64,000 bases of DNA from Pedobacter sp. Bi126 (GTDB lineage Bacteria; Bacteroidota; Bacteroidia; Sphingobacteriales; Sphingobacteriaceae), in assembly GCF_918698245.1 (NCBI RefSeq), contig NZ_CAKKMS010000003.1:62001-126000 (forward strand). The letters run 5' to 3'. Positions 27,564 to 36,312 of the stretch are shown here, in pieces (the stretch's first letter is position 1; every line of letters begins with the position of its first letter). The notes under the pieces are model-generated. The model had not been told where the DNA came from. It saw only the letters and a program-made list of their open reading frames with translations, and did no database searches. Position numbers and translations under genes: made by a program.

Positions 27564-29021
27564 ATGATGATGAAATACATATTAATTCTTTTTCTATTCT
27601 TAACAACGGCAATTTACGCCCAAACACCTCCTAAACCTTACGGTGCACTACCATCAAAAAGGCAACTGGCCTGGCATGATATTGAAGTTTACGGCCTAAT
27701 CCATTTTACGCCAACTACATTCGAAAACAAAGAATGGGGCTTTGGTGATGCTGACCCGAAAACATTTAACCCAACAGATTTCAACGCCGATCAAATTATT
27801 AAAGCAGCCAAGGCCGGTGGATTAAAAGGCATCATCTTAGTTGCAAAACATCATGATGGTTTTGCTTTGTGGCCAACCAAAACGACCGATTATAACATAA
27901 GTAAAAGTCCTTTCAGAGCAGGCAAAGGAAATTTAGTTAAAGAAGTGGAGCAGGCTGTGCGCAAAAATGGTTTAAAGTTTGGGGTATACTGCTCACCATG
28001 GGACAGGAACAACGCGCTTTATGGTACCGATAAATATTTAGCCATTTATCAGGCCCAGTTAAAAGAACTTTACAGCAATTTTGGCGAACTTTTTATGAGC
28101 TGGCACGATGGTGCTAATGGTGGTGATGGCTATTATGGTGGTGCAAAAGAAAAACGCTCGATAGATAACACTACCTATTACGATTGGAAAAATACTTGGG
28201 CCATTACCCGTAAAATGCAGCCCATGGCAAATATTTTTAGCGATATAGGTTTAGATATCCGCTGGGTAGGCAATGAAGATGGTCACGCAGCGCCAACCTC
28301 TTGGGCTACTTTTACTCCGATGGCACCTGATGGAAAAAATGAAGCCGTTCCCGGCCAGGCAAATTATCCACAAAGTCCCGAAGGAATACGAAACGGTAAA
28401 TTCTGGATGCCAGCAGAATGCGATGTTCCTTTAAGAAAAGGATGGTTTTACCATGCCAACGAAAAACCTAAAACCCCAGAAAAACTGTTCGATCTATACT
28501 TAAAAAGTGTTGGCCGTGGTGCAGGTTTAGATCTTGGTTTAGCACCCGATACCCGTGGACAACTTCACAAGGATGATGTTGCTGCACTGAAAACTTTTGG
28601 CGACATGGTTAAACATACTTTCGAGAATAACCTGGCCAAAAATGCCCAAATTAAAGCGAGCAATAGCAGAGGCAAAAAGTATGATGGTACTTCCCTGCTT
28701 GATGGTAAAAGGGAAAGTTACTGGGCCACACAGGATGATATTCATCAGGCAAGTTTAGAAGTAGATTTAAAAACAGTTAAAACCTTTGATATCATTAGCC
28801 TGCAAGAGTATATTCCCCTGGGTCAGCGAATAGAAGCTTACACTATCGAGGTATTTGAAAACAATGCCTGGAAAAAAGTTTACGATGGCACAAGCATTGG
28901 TGCAAAACGATTGATTAAACTGGACAGTCCGGTTACAACTAATAAAGTAAAAATAACCATTACTAAATCTCCGGTTTGTATTACGCTAAGTGAGATTGGG
29001 ATATATAAATTCAGAAACTAA
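27564..29021 (+). CDS. alpha-L-fucosidase, GH29
   Basis: A 485-residue exported protein with a signal peptide (about 1-20, IYA-Q). It is a GH29 retaining alpha-L-fucosidase. The N-terminal barrel starts WHDIEVYGLIHFTPTTF and includes LVAKHHDGFALWPTKTTDY. The nucleophile region is MSWHDGANGGDG (Asp182 is likely). The C-terminal 110 residues (from about NLAKNAQIKASNSRGKKYDG) form an F5/8-type carbohydrate-binding domain. It acts in the periplasm or outside the cell on fucosylated glycans. Its stop codon overlaps the stop of the rhomboid gene on the other strand. Confidence 0.9.
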   Translation: MMMKYILILFLFLTTAIYAQTPPKPYGALPSKRQLAWHDIEVYGLIHFTPTTFENKEWGFGDADPKTFNPTDFNADQIIKAAKAGGLKGIILVAKHHDGFALWPTKTTDYNISKSPFRAGKGNLVKEVEQAVRKNGLKFGVYCSPWDRNNALYGTDKYLAIYQAQLKELYSNFGELFMSWHDGANGGDGYYGGAKEKRSIDNTTYYDWKNTWAITRKMQPMANIFSDIGLDIRWVGNEDGHAAPTSWATFTPMAPDGKNEAVPGQANYPQSPEGIRNGKFWMPAECDVPLRKGWFYHANEKPKTPEKLFDLYLKSVGRGAGLDLGLAPDTRGQLHKDDVAALKTFGDMVKHTFENNLAKNAQIKASNSRGKKYDGTSLLDGKRESYWATQDDIHQASLEVDLKTVKTFDIISLQEYIPLGQRIEAYTIEVFENNAWKKVYDGTSIGAKRLIKLDSPVTTNKVKITITKSPVCITLSEIGIYKFRN

Positions 29022-30574
29022 TTTTGATTTGCCCTACTTAAGCTATCACTAAGTTTGAAAGTGAGTTCTGCAACATTGGATATTTCTTTGGATGTTTGTT
29101 TACTGTACTTCAATACGCTATCAGCTTGAATATCCCTTAACATCAAAGCAGCAGCAAGAGACATTTTTTTGGCAATTTCTGCTTTCTTCGAACGATCGTA
29201 AGCCTCTAAATCTTTAAGCTTAAGAGGCTTCATCTGTTTGATAATTTGCAGGTTATTCTGGCTGGGAATAATGCCATAATCGTTCACCTCTTTAAGTTTT
29301 TCCTCTTTTGACAAGGATGCTTTCAAATATAAAAGCTGATTAAAGGAAATCAGGTTATCGCTAAAGCTATCCCTTAGCTTCTTGTATTGTTGCGTTTGAT
29401 AATTCGGCGTAAGAAAGGCTACTCCAAACGAAAAAGCAATAAATAAAATAAACACGCCTGCATAACGCAATTGAGTATTCTGCCGGGGCTGCTTTTGTAA
29501 TTTAAAGCTAAAAATATAGCAGATTATAAAACCAGCTATCATGCCTGCAATATGTGTTGCATTATCAGTTGATTTAGATAATGATCCATTTAAAATAATT
29601 ATCGCAGCTACAAAAACTGTACTGATCAACAATGCCCGGCTTGCATTTTTCTCAAAATATTTATTGAGCAAAAGTGCTATAAGTGCACCCATTACTCCCA
29701 TAACCGCACCAGAAGCGCCAAAAATATAACCCACTTCGTGAAAAAGCAAGCTGATAAATCCGCCACAAATGCCACTTAACAAATAAATAGTTAAGAATTT
29801 TTTCCAACCTAATTTATTTTCTGCCATTAACCCTAAATAGATTAATGCGTACATATTAAAAAACAGATGAGAAAACGACCCATGGATAAACAAGCTCGAA
29901 ATTAGTCTCCAATATTGCCCATCAAGCACCAGGAATTTATTGCTCACACCAAAATAAACCAATAAAGCTTGTATTTTTTCAACAAAACTTTCTTTAGAAC
30001 CTGTTTGGTAGGCTTGTGTTAGTAAGTATTGTCTGTAAACAAATGTTACAAACGTTATTAAAACCCAATACAGAACATTCAATGCAACCAGGATTGGGGT
30101 AACGATATAACCCTTTTGAGGAAAAAACAGGAAGAAAACATTTTTGATCTTATTCTTAATGGCTAATGGGGCCTTTTCAAAATAAGTCGCATCGGAAGTG
30201 GCAACTAATTCATGGAATTTGGCTCTAATTTCATCCCACGAATCCTTTAGGTGATACTCCACGTATTCAAATTCATGAAAGAACTTTTCGAGGTTTGAAT
30301 CATTCTTCCCATAATCATTTAAAAGCAGTTGAATACCTACACATTCGCTTTTTACTACGGCGAAATTGCGGATAATACGGATAGAGATCTCCTCACTATA
30401 GGATTGAAATGATAATGGTGTATAGGCAATAATCCCGTTTTCTGATAAGTGACTTAACTTCCAGCCCAGATTTTCGATTGCCTGTCTGGCAATGATTAGG
30501 TATTTATCTGCCGGAAAATCGGCCAAAGGAATATATTTTTCAATTTTAGGCGAGTAACCCCAACTGATTGACAT
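29018..30574 (-). CDS. rhomboid intramembrane serine protease with extra N- and C-terminal parts
   Basis: A 518-residue protein. The rhomboid core is at about 155-375, with the HGSFSHLFFNMYAL block (231-244), catalytic Ser288 in GASGAVMG and His341 in DNATHIAGM. Around the six core spans are a 150-residue N-terminal soluble domain and a 140-residue C-terminal tail. Rhomboids cut substrates within the membrane. The long soluble parts may recruit substrates. The methyltransferase gene is 6 bases upstream on the same strand. Confidence 0.88.
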   Translation of the reverse strand: MSISWGYSPKIEKYIPLADFPADKYLIIARQAIENLGWKLSHLSENGIIAYTPLSFQSYSEEISIRIIRNFAVVKSECVGIQLLLNDYGKNDSNLEKFFHEFEYVEYHLKDSWDEIRAKFHELVATSDATYFEKAPLAIKNKIKNVFFLFFPQKGYIVTPILVALNVLYWVLITFVTFVYRQYLLTQAYQTGSKESFVEKIQALLVYFGVSNKFLVLDGQYWRLISSLFIHGSFSHLFFNMYALIYLGLMAENKLGWKKFLTIYLLSGICGGFISLLFHEVGYIFGASGAVMGVMGALIALLLNKYFEKNASRALLISTVFVAAIIILNGSLSKSTDNATHIAGMIAGFIICYIFSFKLQKQPRQNTQLRYAGVFILFIAFSFGVAFLTPNYQTQQYKKLRDSFSDNLISFNQLLYLKASLSKEEKLKEVNDYGIIPSQNNLQIIKQMKPLKLKDLEAYDRSKKAEIAKKMSLAAALMLRDIQADSVLKYSKQTSKEISNVAELTFKLSDSLSRANQN

Positions 30575-30580
30575 AGCGCG

Positions 30581-31330
30581 TTATATTTTTTTCGCTACTA
30601 AGATAATATAAGGTGATAGATTTTTGCTTTCGAACGGAATAATCTTTGTAAATACTTTTCCGGTCAGCCAAACTACTTTCTTAAATAGACGAACGCCCGC
30701 AGATTTCTGGCTTTCATTTTCAAGCCATACACTAAAACGGCCAAAATAACCAGATTTTACTTCTTTAAGTCCGGCATGCTCGCAGATAGATTTCAATAAC
30801 GCGGGATCCATGCTATCGATATTGTGCTTATCATAATTTTCTTTATCGAAATTCTTTTGAAACCAGCCGTTAACTGCTTTAAAATTTGGTAAGGTGATAA
30901 ACAAAGTGCCTCCTGGTTTTACAAAAGTGATATGACGGTTAATAATATCGGCAGTATCGTTAAAGTGTTCGATTAAACCGCAGCTTAGTACAAGATCATA
31001 CTGCTTTTCGGGCGTGTAATTAAAAAGATCGGTTTCAATGATATGGATATCCTTTTCGGTTAATCCGTTCTTTTCTAAAAGCTCATTTACAACCGGTGGA
31101 TGAACAAAATAATCGAGAAGGGTAACATCAAGTTGAAAATATTTTTTCAGGAATACGGCATAGTAACCGGGAAAACCGCCCAATTCGATGGCCGTTTTAA
31201 CATTATCTTTCTGAATAACATCAGCTAGTTGTTGATGAAATAAATAATTTGAAGGTAACTGAACCGCTAGTCCTTTTTTACTTTCCCAATAATTTACCCA
31301 AAAAGCCCTGTCGGTTAATAAATTTGCCAT
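30581..31330 (-). CDS. class I SAM-dependent methyltransferase
   Basis: A 249-residue methyltransferase. The SAM-binding motif is AIELGGFPGYYAVFL, unusual for having GGFPG in place of GxGxG. Then come YDLVLSCGLIEHFND and FVKPGGTLFITLPNF. The protein is likely to methylate a small molecule or a cell-surface component. The 5'-gene of a two-gene run with the rhomboid gene, from which it is separated by 6 bases. Confidence 0.85.
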   Translation of the reverse strand: MANLLTDRAFWVNYWESKKGLAVQLPSNYLFHQQLADVIQKDNVKTAIELGGFPGYYAVFLKKYFQLDVTLLDYFVHPPVVNELLEKNGLTEKDIHIIETDLFNYTPEKQYDLVLSCGLIEHFNDTADIINRHITFVKPGGTLFITLPNFKAVNGWFQKNFDKENYDKHNIDSMDPALLKSICEHAGLKEVKSGYFGRFSVWLENESQKSAGVRLFKKVVWLTGKVFTKIIPFESKNLSPYIILVAKKI

Positions 31331-31422
31331 GTTTTAAATAATTCCAACCCCAAAGAAACGGAAAAAATCGAGAAGTTATTTATAAAATGTTAGGTTGAGC
31401 CTCTCGGTTTTATAATAATGAT

Positions 31423-31505
31423 CGTCATTGCGAGGCACGAAGCAATCCTACAACTATGGTTGACATTTCTATAGCATTAAGATTGCTTCGTGCCTCGCAA
31501 TGACG
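31423..31505. repeat. hairpin element with 25-base perfect ends, CGTCATTGCGAG family
   Basis: Arms at 31423-31447 and 31481-31505 are perfectly complementary and start CGTCATTGCGAGGCACGAAG. The loop holds CTACAACTAT and GCATTAA, which recur in the copy at 62512-62606. Together they look like a non-autonomous mobile element or REP-type unit. Confidence 0.8.
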
Positions 31506-31549
31506 ACTATACGGCTCGATTAGCCGGTTCAAACTTTAACCGATTAACC

Positions 31550-34500
31550 CTATTTAAGGTCCTTCAAAATCTCAGCCACTGCTTTTTCGAGCTGAGGATC
31601 TTTATCTGCCAGGCGGTCTTCGAAAGTATTTTTCACAAAAATATCGGGTTTAACGCCATCCTTTTCGATGTTTTTGCCATCCATGGTATAACAGCCCCAC
31701 GATGGTAAACGGTAAGAAGAACCATCAACCAAACCTTTAGCAGAAGTAAAAATGATCCAACGGTAGGTTTCTGTACCGATAATCTTACCCAATTTTAATT
31801 GTTTAAACCCTGCCGCTGTCATTTCAGCATCACTTAAAGATTGTTCGTTAATTAGCAACACGATTGGCTTCGCTGCCGGGCCAAAATTACTTTGTGGCGC
31901 CATTTTACCGCCGCGGTATTTCCATTGTAAATAAGGGCGCTGAGAAAGGAATTTTAACACATCATCATGTACGTTGCCTCCGGTATTGTAGCGCAGATCG
32001 AGGATAATGGCATCCTTATTTTCTTCTTGTGCAACCATATCCAATAAGAAAGTTTCCAATTCGCCACCACCCATGTTTTTCATATAAGAATAAGCAATCC
32101 TGTTATTGCTCCATTTATCAACATTTTTATGGTTTTGAGCGATCCACTCATCATAAAGATTTCCCCGCAGGGTACCCGAGCTTTCTGGATGTACGTTTAC
32201 AAAAACATCTTTTCCGTTACGCTTAAAGGTCAAAGTAATTTCTCTATCCAATGATGGTTTACTAAAATAATAATCGCGGTCTATTTTTTCATCTACCTTA
32301 ACGCCGTTTACTTCTGTAAGAATATCTCCTGCCAAAATATTGGTTCCGGTGCGGGCTGCATTACTTTTAGCGGCAATGCGTTCAACTTTTAAAGGATTTT
32401 CATTATCGAAGATGATTCCTGTTTCGTTAGTGATGTAAGTAAGGTTTTTGCGTTCCTCTGCCCCCGAGCTGTTAAAGCCCATGTGCGAAGAATTCAGCTC
32501 GCCTAACATGTCGTTCAATAAAATTCTCAGGTCGCTACGGTTGTTCACATACGGCAAATAAGCTGCATAACGCGTCCTCATCTTATCCCAGTCTACGCCA
32601 TGAAATTTTTCGTCATAAAAATTCTCATCTAAACCTACCCAGGTTTCATAAAACATCTGGTTAAACTCGGCATTCAGGTTTCTGGTAAATTTATAACCGT
32701 GGTCTACGCGGTCAAGCTTGTTCCCTTCCAAGGTATATTTATTGATCGCTCCTCTTGATAAAACGAAAAATTTATCACCAGTTGATACAATCGAGTAATC
32801 GCCTCCATCGGCAACTTTTTCTGTTTTATTGGCTTCAAAAGGTTCAATAGTAGTACGGTAAAGGCCTGGTGCGCCTCCCTCATGGTTTGACGAGTAAAAC
32901 ACGTATGTTTTGTCGCCTTTGGCAAAAGCATCCGTTCCAAATTGGCCACCAAATGCAGGGCCAACCAGTTCTATGCGATCTAAAATATCCTGCGTATTAA
33001 TGGTAATTACATTTGCTGGTTTTGGCGTAGGTTTTAACTCAGTCTTCTTTTTAGCTGTATCTGTTTTTGCTTTTTTATCATTTTTATTAGCAGTTATTGC
33101 AGGCTTAACTTCAGTTGGTGCAGGCTTGGTTTCTTTAAACAGGTCATCAAACTTATCAGAACGGTAAGGTTCGTCATAGTTATTCAATGCCATACGGTAA
33201 ATGTGTGCATTCTGCATTCCCGTTGGGTAAGACGGCTTGGTACGGGCACTGGTAAAGAATATATATTTGCCATCGGGCGACCACGCAGGCCCTGTTTCGG
33301 TAACACCTGTATTGGTTAAATTAATGGTTTTATTACCCTTGATGTGATGCACCATAATATCCTGCTCGAAATTCCGGTACACCGTAAAAAGCACATACTC
33401 ATCATTTGGCGAAAAGCTTGGCGCTGCACTTTGTAAGGCCCAAAACTCGTCGGTTACTAAAGTCTTGGCTTCAAAAGTTTTAAGATCCATCAGCTTGAGC
33501 TCGTTTCTGCCACTCAGGTATACGGCCATGGTTTTGGTTTTGTTTAAAGTGATATCGCGTACATTTGCTTTATCCTTTGTAAGCTGTTTTACCGATCCTT
33601 TTCCGTCGCCGGTAATGGTAAACCAGTTCTGATAGCCGTTTGCCGTTTGGCTGAACAGGATTGTTTTGTTATCAGCCAGCCATTTGCATTCTAAAGCACG
33701 TTCACCACTGTTGGTAATCTTACGGATAAATTTTCCGTCTGCATCGCTTACAAATACTTCACCACGTGAAATAAAAGCCATCTTTTTGCCATCGGTAGAA
33801 ACATCGAATGCTGAGATATTTCCACGCACATCGTACTCTTGCTCTTTACTCAACACCTGGTTACGTGAAGTACTGATATTGATTTTCTCGGTTTTCTTCG
33901 AAGTTACATCGTAGGTGTACAATTGATAATCTTTCTCAAACACAACCGTAGTTCCATTGGCCGAAACAAAAGGACGTTTAATGGAAGTATCAAAATTGGT
34001 CAAACTTGTTTTCTTGTCACCGATAAAAGTGTAAAGATTATATTCCTCATTGCCTTCATCTGATACAAAAAAGACATTCCCTTTTTGATCAACACTGGTC
34101 CAGAAATCTTTCCCCATATAATCGGTATAACGTTTATAACTTTTTGATTTTGGGTTATACGATTGGATATCTGGATTGTAGGCTCCTTTGTAGTGTTTGC
34201 GGTTTGCAAATCGGTAACTCTCCCATGTATCGTTAAAAAACAGTTCACCACTTGGCGATTCGGCAATGTGGTGCGTGGTATTGAAATAATTATCGAATAA
34301 ACGGACAGCCGTGCCACCGTTTACACTTACTTTATAGCTTGAAAAAGAATTATAGCGACCAGATGTGAAATAAATTGTTTTCGAATCCCAGCTCCAGTTG
34401 TCTACTTCATCCGCAGCATCGTTAAAAGTTAATTGTTTAATATCACCACCTGTTAAAGCCATAAGATACACGTCGTAATTACCAAACTGGTTTGATGAAA

Positions 34501-34747
34501 AAGCCATCCATTTCCCATCAGGAGATATTTTCGGATTAATTTCTTCGCCCTGCATGGCGGTAACCCTCGAAGCCACACCTCCTTTTACGGGTACTTTCCA
34601 AATATCACCATCATAACTGAATACTATTGTCTGCGCATCGGGCGTTAAAGCAGGGTATGCAGCAAAATAGGTTTGACCTTGAGCAAATGAATGGATAGAC
34701 AACAAAAATGCTAGTGTCGCTAGCGATTTCAACAGGGATTTGATCAT
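31550..34747 (-). CDS. tricorn-like S41 family protease, exported
   Basis: A 1065-residue protein with a signal peptide (about 1-24, FAQGQ). An N-terminal beta-propeller (about 30-530) has repeated NPKISPDGKWMAFSS-like blades. A Lys/Pro/Thr-rich linker at about 532-582 precedes a second propeller part. A PDZ-like region at about 770-850 follows, and the S41 peptidase domain with NEQSLSDAEM (Ser near 966) ends the protein. Tricorn-type proteases degrade peptides. It appears to be transcribed alone, and 31423-31505 lies downstream. Confidence 0.88.
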   Translation of the reverse strand: MIKSLLKSLATLAFLLSIHSFAQGQTYFAAYPALTPDAQTIVFSYDGDIWKVPVKGGVASRVTAMQGEEINPKISPDGKWMAFSSNQFGNYDVYLMALTGGDIKQLTFNDAADEVDNWSWDSKTIYFTSGRYNSFSSYKVSVNGGTAVRLFDNYFNTTHHIAESPSGELFFNDTWESYRFANRKHYKGAYNPDIQSYNPKSKSYKRYTDYMGKDFWTSVDQKGNVFFVSDEGNEEYNLYTFIGDKKTSLTNFDTSIKRPFVSANGTTVVFEKDYQLYTYDVTSKKTEKINISTSRNQVLSKEQEYDVRGNISAFDVSTDGKKMAFISRGEVFVSDADGKFIRKITNSGERALECKWLADNKTILFSQTANGYQNWFTITGDGKGSVKQLTKDKANVRDITLNKTKTMAVYLSGRNELKLMDLKTFEAKTLVTDEFWALQSAAPSFSPNDEYVLFTVYRNFEQDIMVHHIKGNKTINLTNTGVTETGPAWSPDGKYIFFTSARTKPSYPTGMQNAHIYRMALNNYDEPYRSDKFDDLFKETKPAPTEVKPAITANKNDKKAKTDTAKKKTELKPTPKPANVITINTQDILDRIELVGPAFGGQFGTDAFAKGDKTYVFYSSNHEGGAPGLYRTTIEPFEANKTEKVADGGDYSIVSTGDKFFVLSRGAINKYTLEGNKLDRVDHGYKFTRNLNAEFNQMFYETWVGLDENFYDEKFHGVDWDKMRTRYAAYLPYVNNRSDLRILLNDMLGELNSSHMGFNSSGAEERKNLTYITNETGIIFDNENPLKVERIAAKSNAARTGTNILAGDILTEVNGVKVDEKIDRDYYFSKPSLDREITLTFKRNGKDVFVNVHPESSGTLRGNLYDEWIAQNHKNVDKWSNNRIAYSYMKNMGGGELETFLLDMVAQEENKDAIILDLRYNTGGNVHDDVLKFLSQRPYLQWKYRGGKMAPQSNFGPAAKPIVLLINEQSLSDAEMTAAGFKQLKLGKIIGTETYRWIIFTSAKGLVDGSSYRLPSWGCYTMDGKNIEKDGVKPDIFVKNTFEDRLADKDPQLEKAVAEILKDLK

Positions 34748-34916
34748 GATTTATTTTGTTTGGCTTTGATGCATAAACCCGGCTTGTTTAAAATAATCAT
34801 TAAATTCAGACATGATTATTTTAAACATCAAAAGGCTCCATCCTACAATTAAAAAGCAATAAAAAATATTAGGATGAAAATACACAACAGATTTTATATT
34901 CGTAAACAATAAAATG

Positions 34917-34924
34917 TATTTTTG
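34917..34924 (+). promoter_or_regulatory. Bacteroidota -7 box TATTTTTG close to a TTG start
   Basis: Matches TAnnTTTG. It lies only 6 bases before the TTG at 34931, so the transcript could be leaderless or nearly so. Confidence 0.45.
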
Positions 34925-34930
34925 ATTGAT

Positions 34931-36202
34931 TTGAAAGTAGTACACCTAAATACCTACGATGGAAATGGCGGAGCAGGGCGTGCCTGTTTGCGTTTAAGTG
35001 ATGCCTTAATGGCCAGTGGAATCGATTCAAAAGTATTGGTTTACTATAAATTTGGTCAAAACCCGAAGATCGATACCTTTAGCAAGTCGCCTTTTCAAAA
35101 AGCCAAAGCCATTTACAATATCCTATCTGAAAGATATTTTGCCAAATGGTTGAGTAAATCGGTAAAAACCCCTTTCAGTTTGCAATGGTTTGGCCGTTCA
35201 GTAATTAATCACCCCGATGTTAAAAATGCCGATATTATCCATTTACATTGGGTAAACCATGGCTTCCTCAACCCTAAGTTTTTAGCGCAGCTTGATGAGC
35301 TTGAAAAACCGATTGTATGGACTTTTCATGATAGCAATGCTTTTACAGGTGGATGCCATGTGCGTTATGGATGCGAAAATTTTCACCAGCAGTGCGGTAA
35401 TTGCCCCATTTTAAAAATCAGTGGTAAAAATGATATTTCGCACAAAACCTGGGTGCGGAAACAAAAAGCTTATACCGAATTGAACTTCCATATCGTAGCA
35501 CCAAGCAAATGGATGGCTGCATCGGTAAAGTTTAGCAGTTTGTTGGGCACGAGGAAGGCTACGGTTATCCCAAATACGATTGAAACAAAAATTTTCAAAC
35601 CTTATGTTAAATCGGAGGCGAAAAAAATCTTAAAGATCAATCCTGATAAGTTTGTACTGATGAGCGGGTTTATGCCCTCAAAAAACGACAAACATAAAGG
35701 AACTCCCTATTTAATCGAAGCATTAGAAATTTTATCGCGTAGGCCTGGAATACAAAAAGAAAACATTGAATTGGTTATTTTCGGAAACAAGGAAAATGCC
35801 GAAATGCCCGAATTTCCTTTCAAAACAACTTTTTTAGGCACAATTAATAAAGATGATCATTTAGCGAAATGTTATTCTGCTGCAGATGCCTTTATTACGC
35901 CTTCTCTCGAAGATAACCTCCCCAATACCGTGATGGAAAGTTTATCGTGCGCTACACCCGTTGTTGCTTTTACTACTGGTGGCATACCTGATATGGTGAA
36001 ACACATGCAGAATGGCTATCTCGCAGCGTATCAAAATGCGGAAGACTTAGCAAACGGCATTGAGTGGTTGTACCACCGTCCAAATAAAGAAGAAATCCAA
36101 AAAGCGGCAAGATTGAGTATTTTAACAGATTTCTCGGAAGAAGTAATCGCTGCCGAGCATATCCACCTTTACGAAACACTAATTGATCTGCAACCGAAAT
36201 AA
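34931..36202 (+). CDS. glycosyltransferase family 4 (WcaC-like)
   Basis: A 423-residue GT-B glycosyltransferase. The N-terminus KVVHLNTYDGNGGAGRA is an acceptor-side glycine loop. A Cys-rich HVRYGCENFHQQCGNCP block lies near 140-155. VIPNTIETKIFKP starts the donor domain, and PSLEDNLPNTVMESLSC holds the donor Glu pair. The TTG at 34931 is the best start because it begins at the family's usual N-terminus. It may act with the downstream GT2 gene, 110 bases further on, in building a surface glycan. Confidence 0.85.
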   Translation: MKVVHLNTYDGNGGAGRACLRLSDALMASGIDSKVLVYYKFGQNPKIDTFSKSPFQKAKAIYNILSERYFAKWLSKSVKTPFSLQWFGRSVINHPDVKNADIIHLHWVNHGFLNPKFLAQLDELEKPIVWTFHDSNAFTGGCHVRYGCENFHQQCGNCPILKISGKNDISHKTWVRKQKAYTELNFHIVAPSKWMAASVKFSSLLGTRKATVIPNTIETKIFKPYVKSEAKKILKINPDKFVLMSGFMPSKNDKHKGTPYLIEALEILSRRPGIQKENIELVIFGNKENAEMPEFPFKTTFLGTINKDDHLAKCYSAADAFITPSLEDNLPNTVMESLSCATPVVAFTTGGIPDMVKHMQNGYLAAYQNAEDLANGIEWLYHRPNKEEIQKAARLSILTDFSEEVIAAEHIHLYETLIDLQPK

Positions 36203-36282
36203 AATCTGAACAAAAAAAGAGTGTTAATGTAATTAGCCAACCAACAAAGACAATATTAAAAGCCTGATTTACTATATATTAT

Positions 36283-36307
36283 ATTAGTCCAATAGTGTTG
36301 GACTAAT
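36283..36307. promoter_or_regulatory. perfect 10-base inverted repeat before a GT2 gene
   Basis: ATTAGTCCAA and TTGGACTAAT flank a TAGTG loop and end 5 bases before the ATG at 36313. It has no T-run, so an operator or a start-codon hairpin fits better than a terminator. Confidence 0.5.
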
Positions 36308-36312
36308 TAAAA

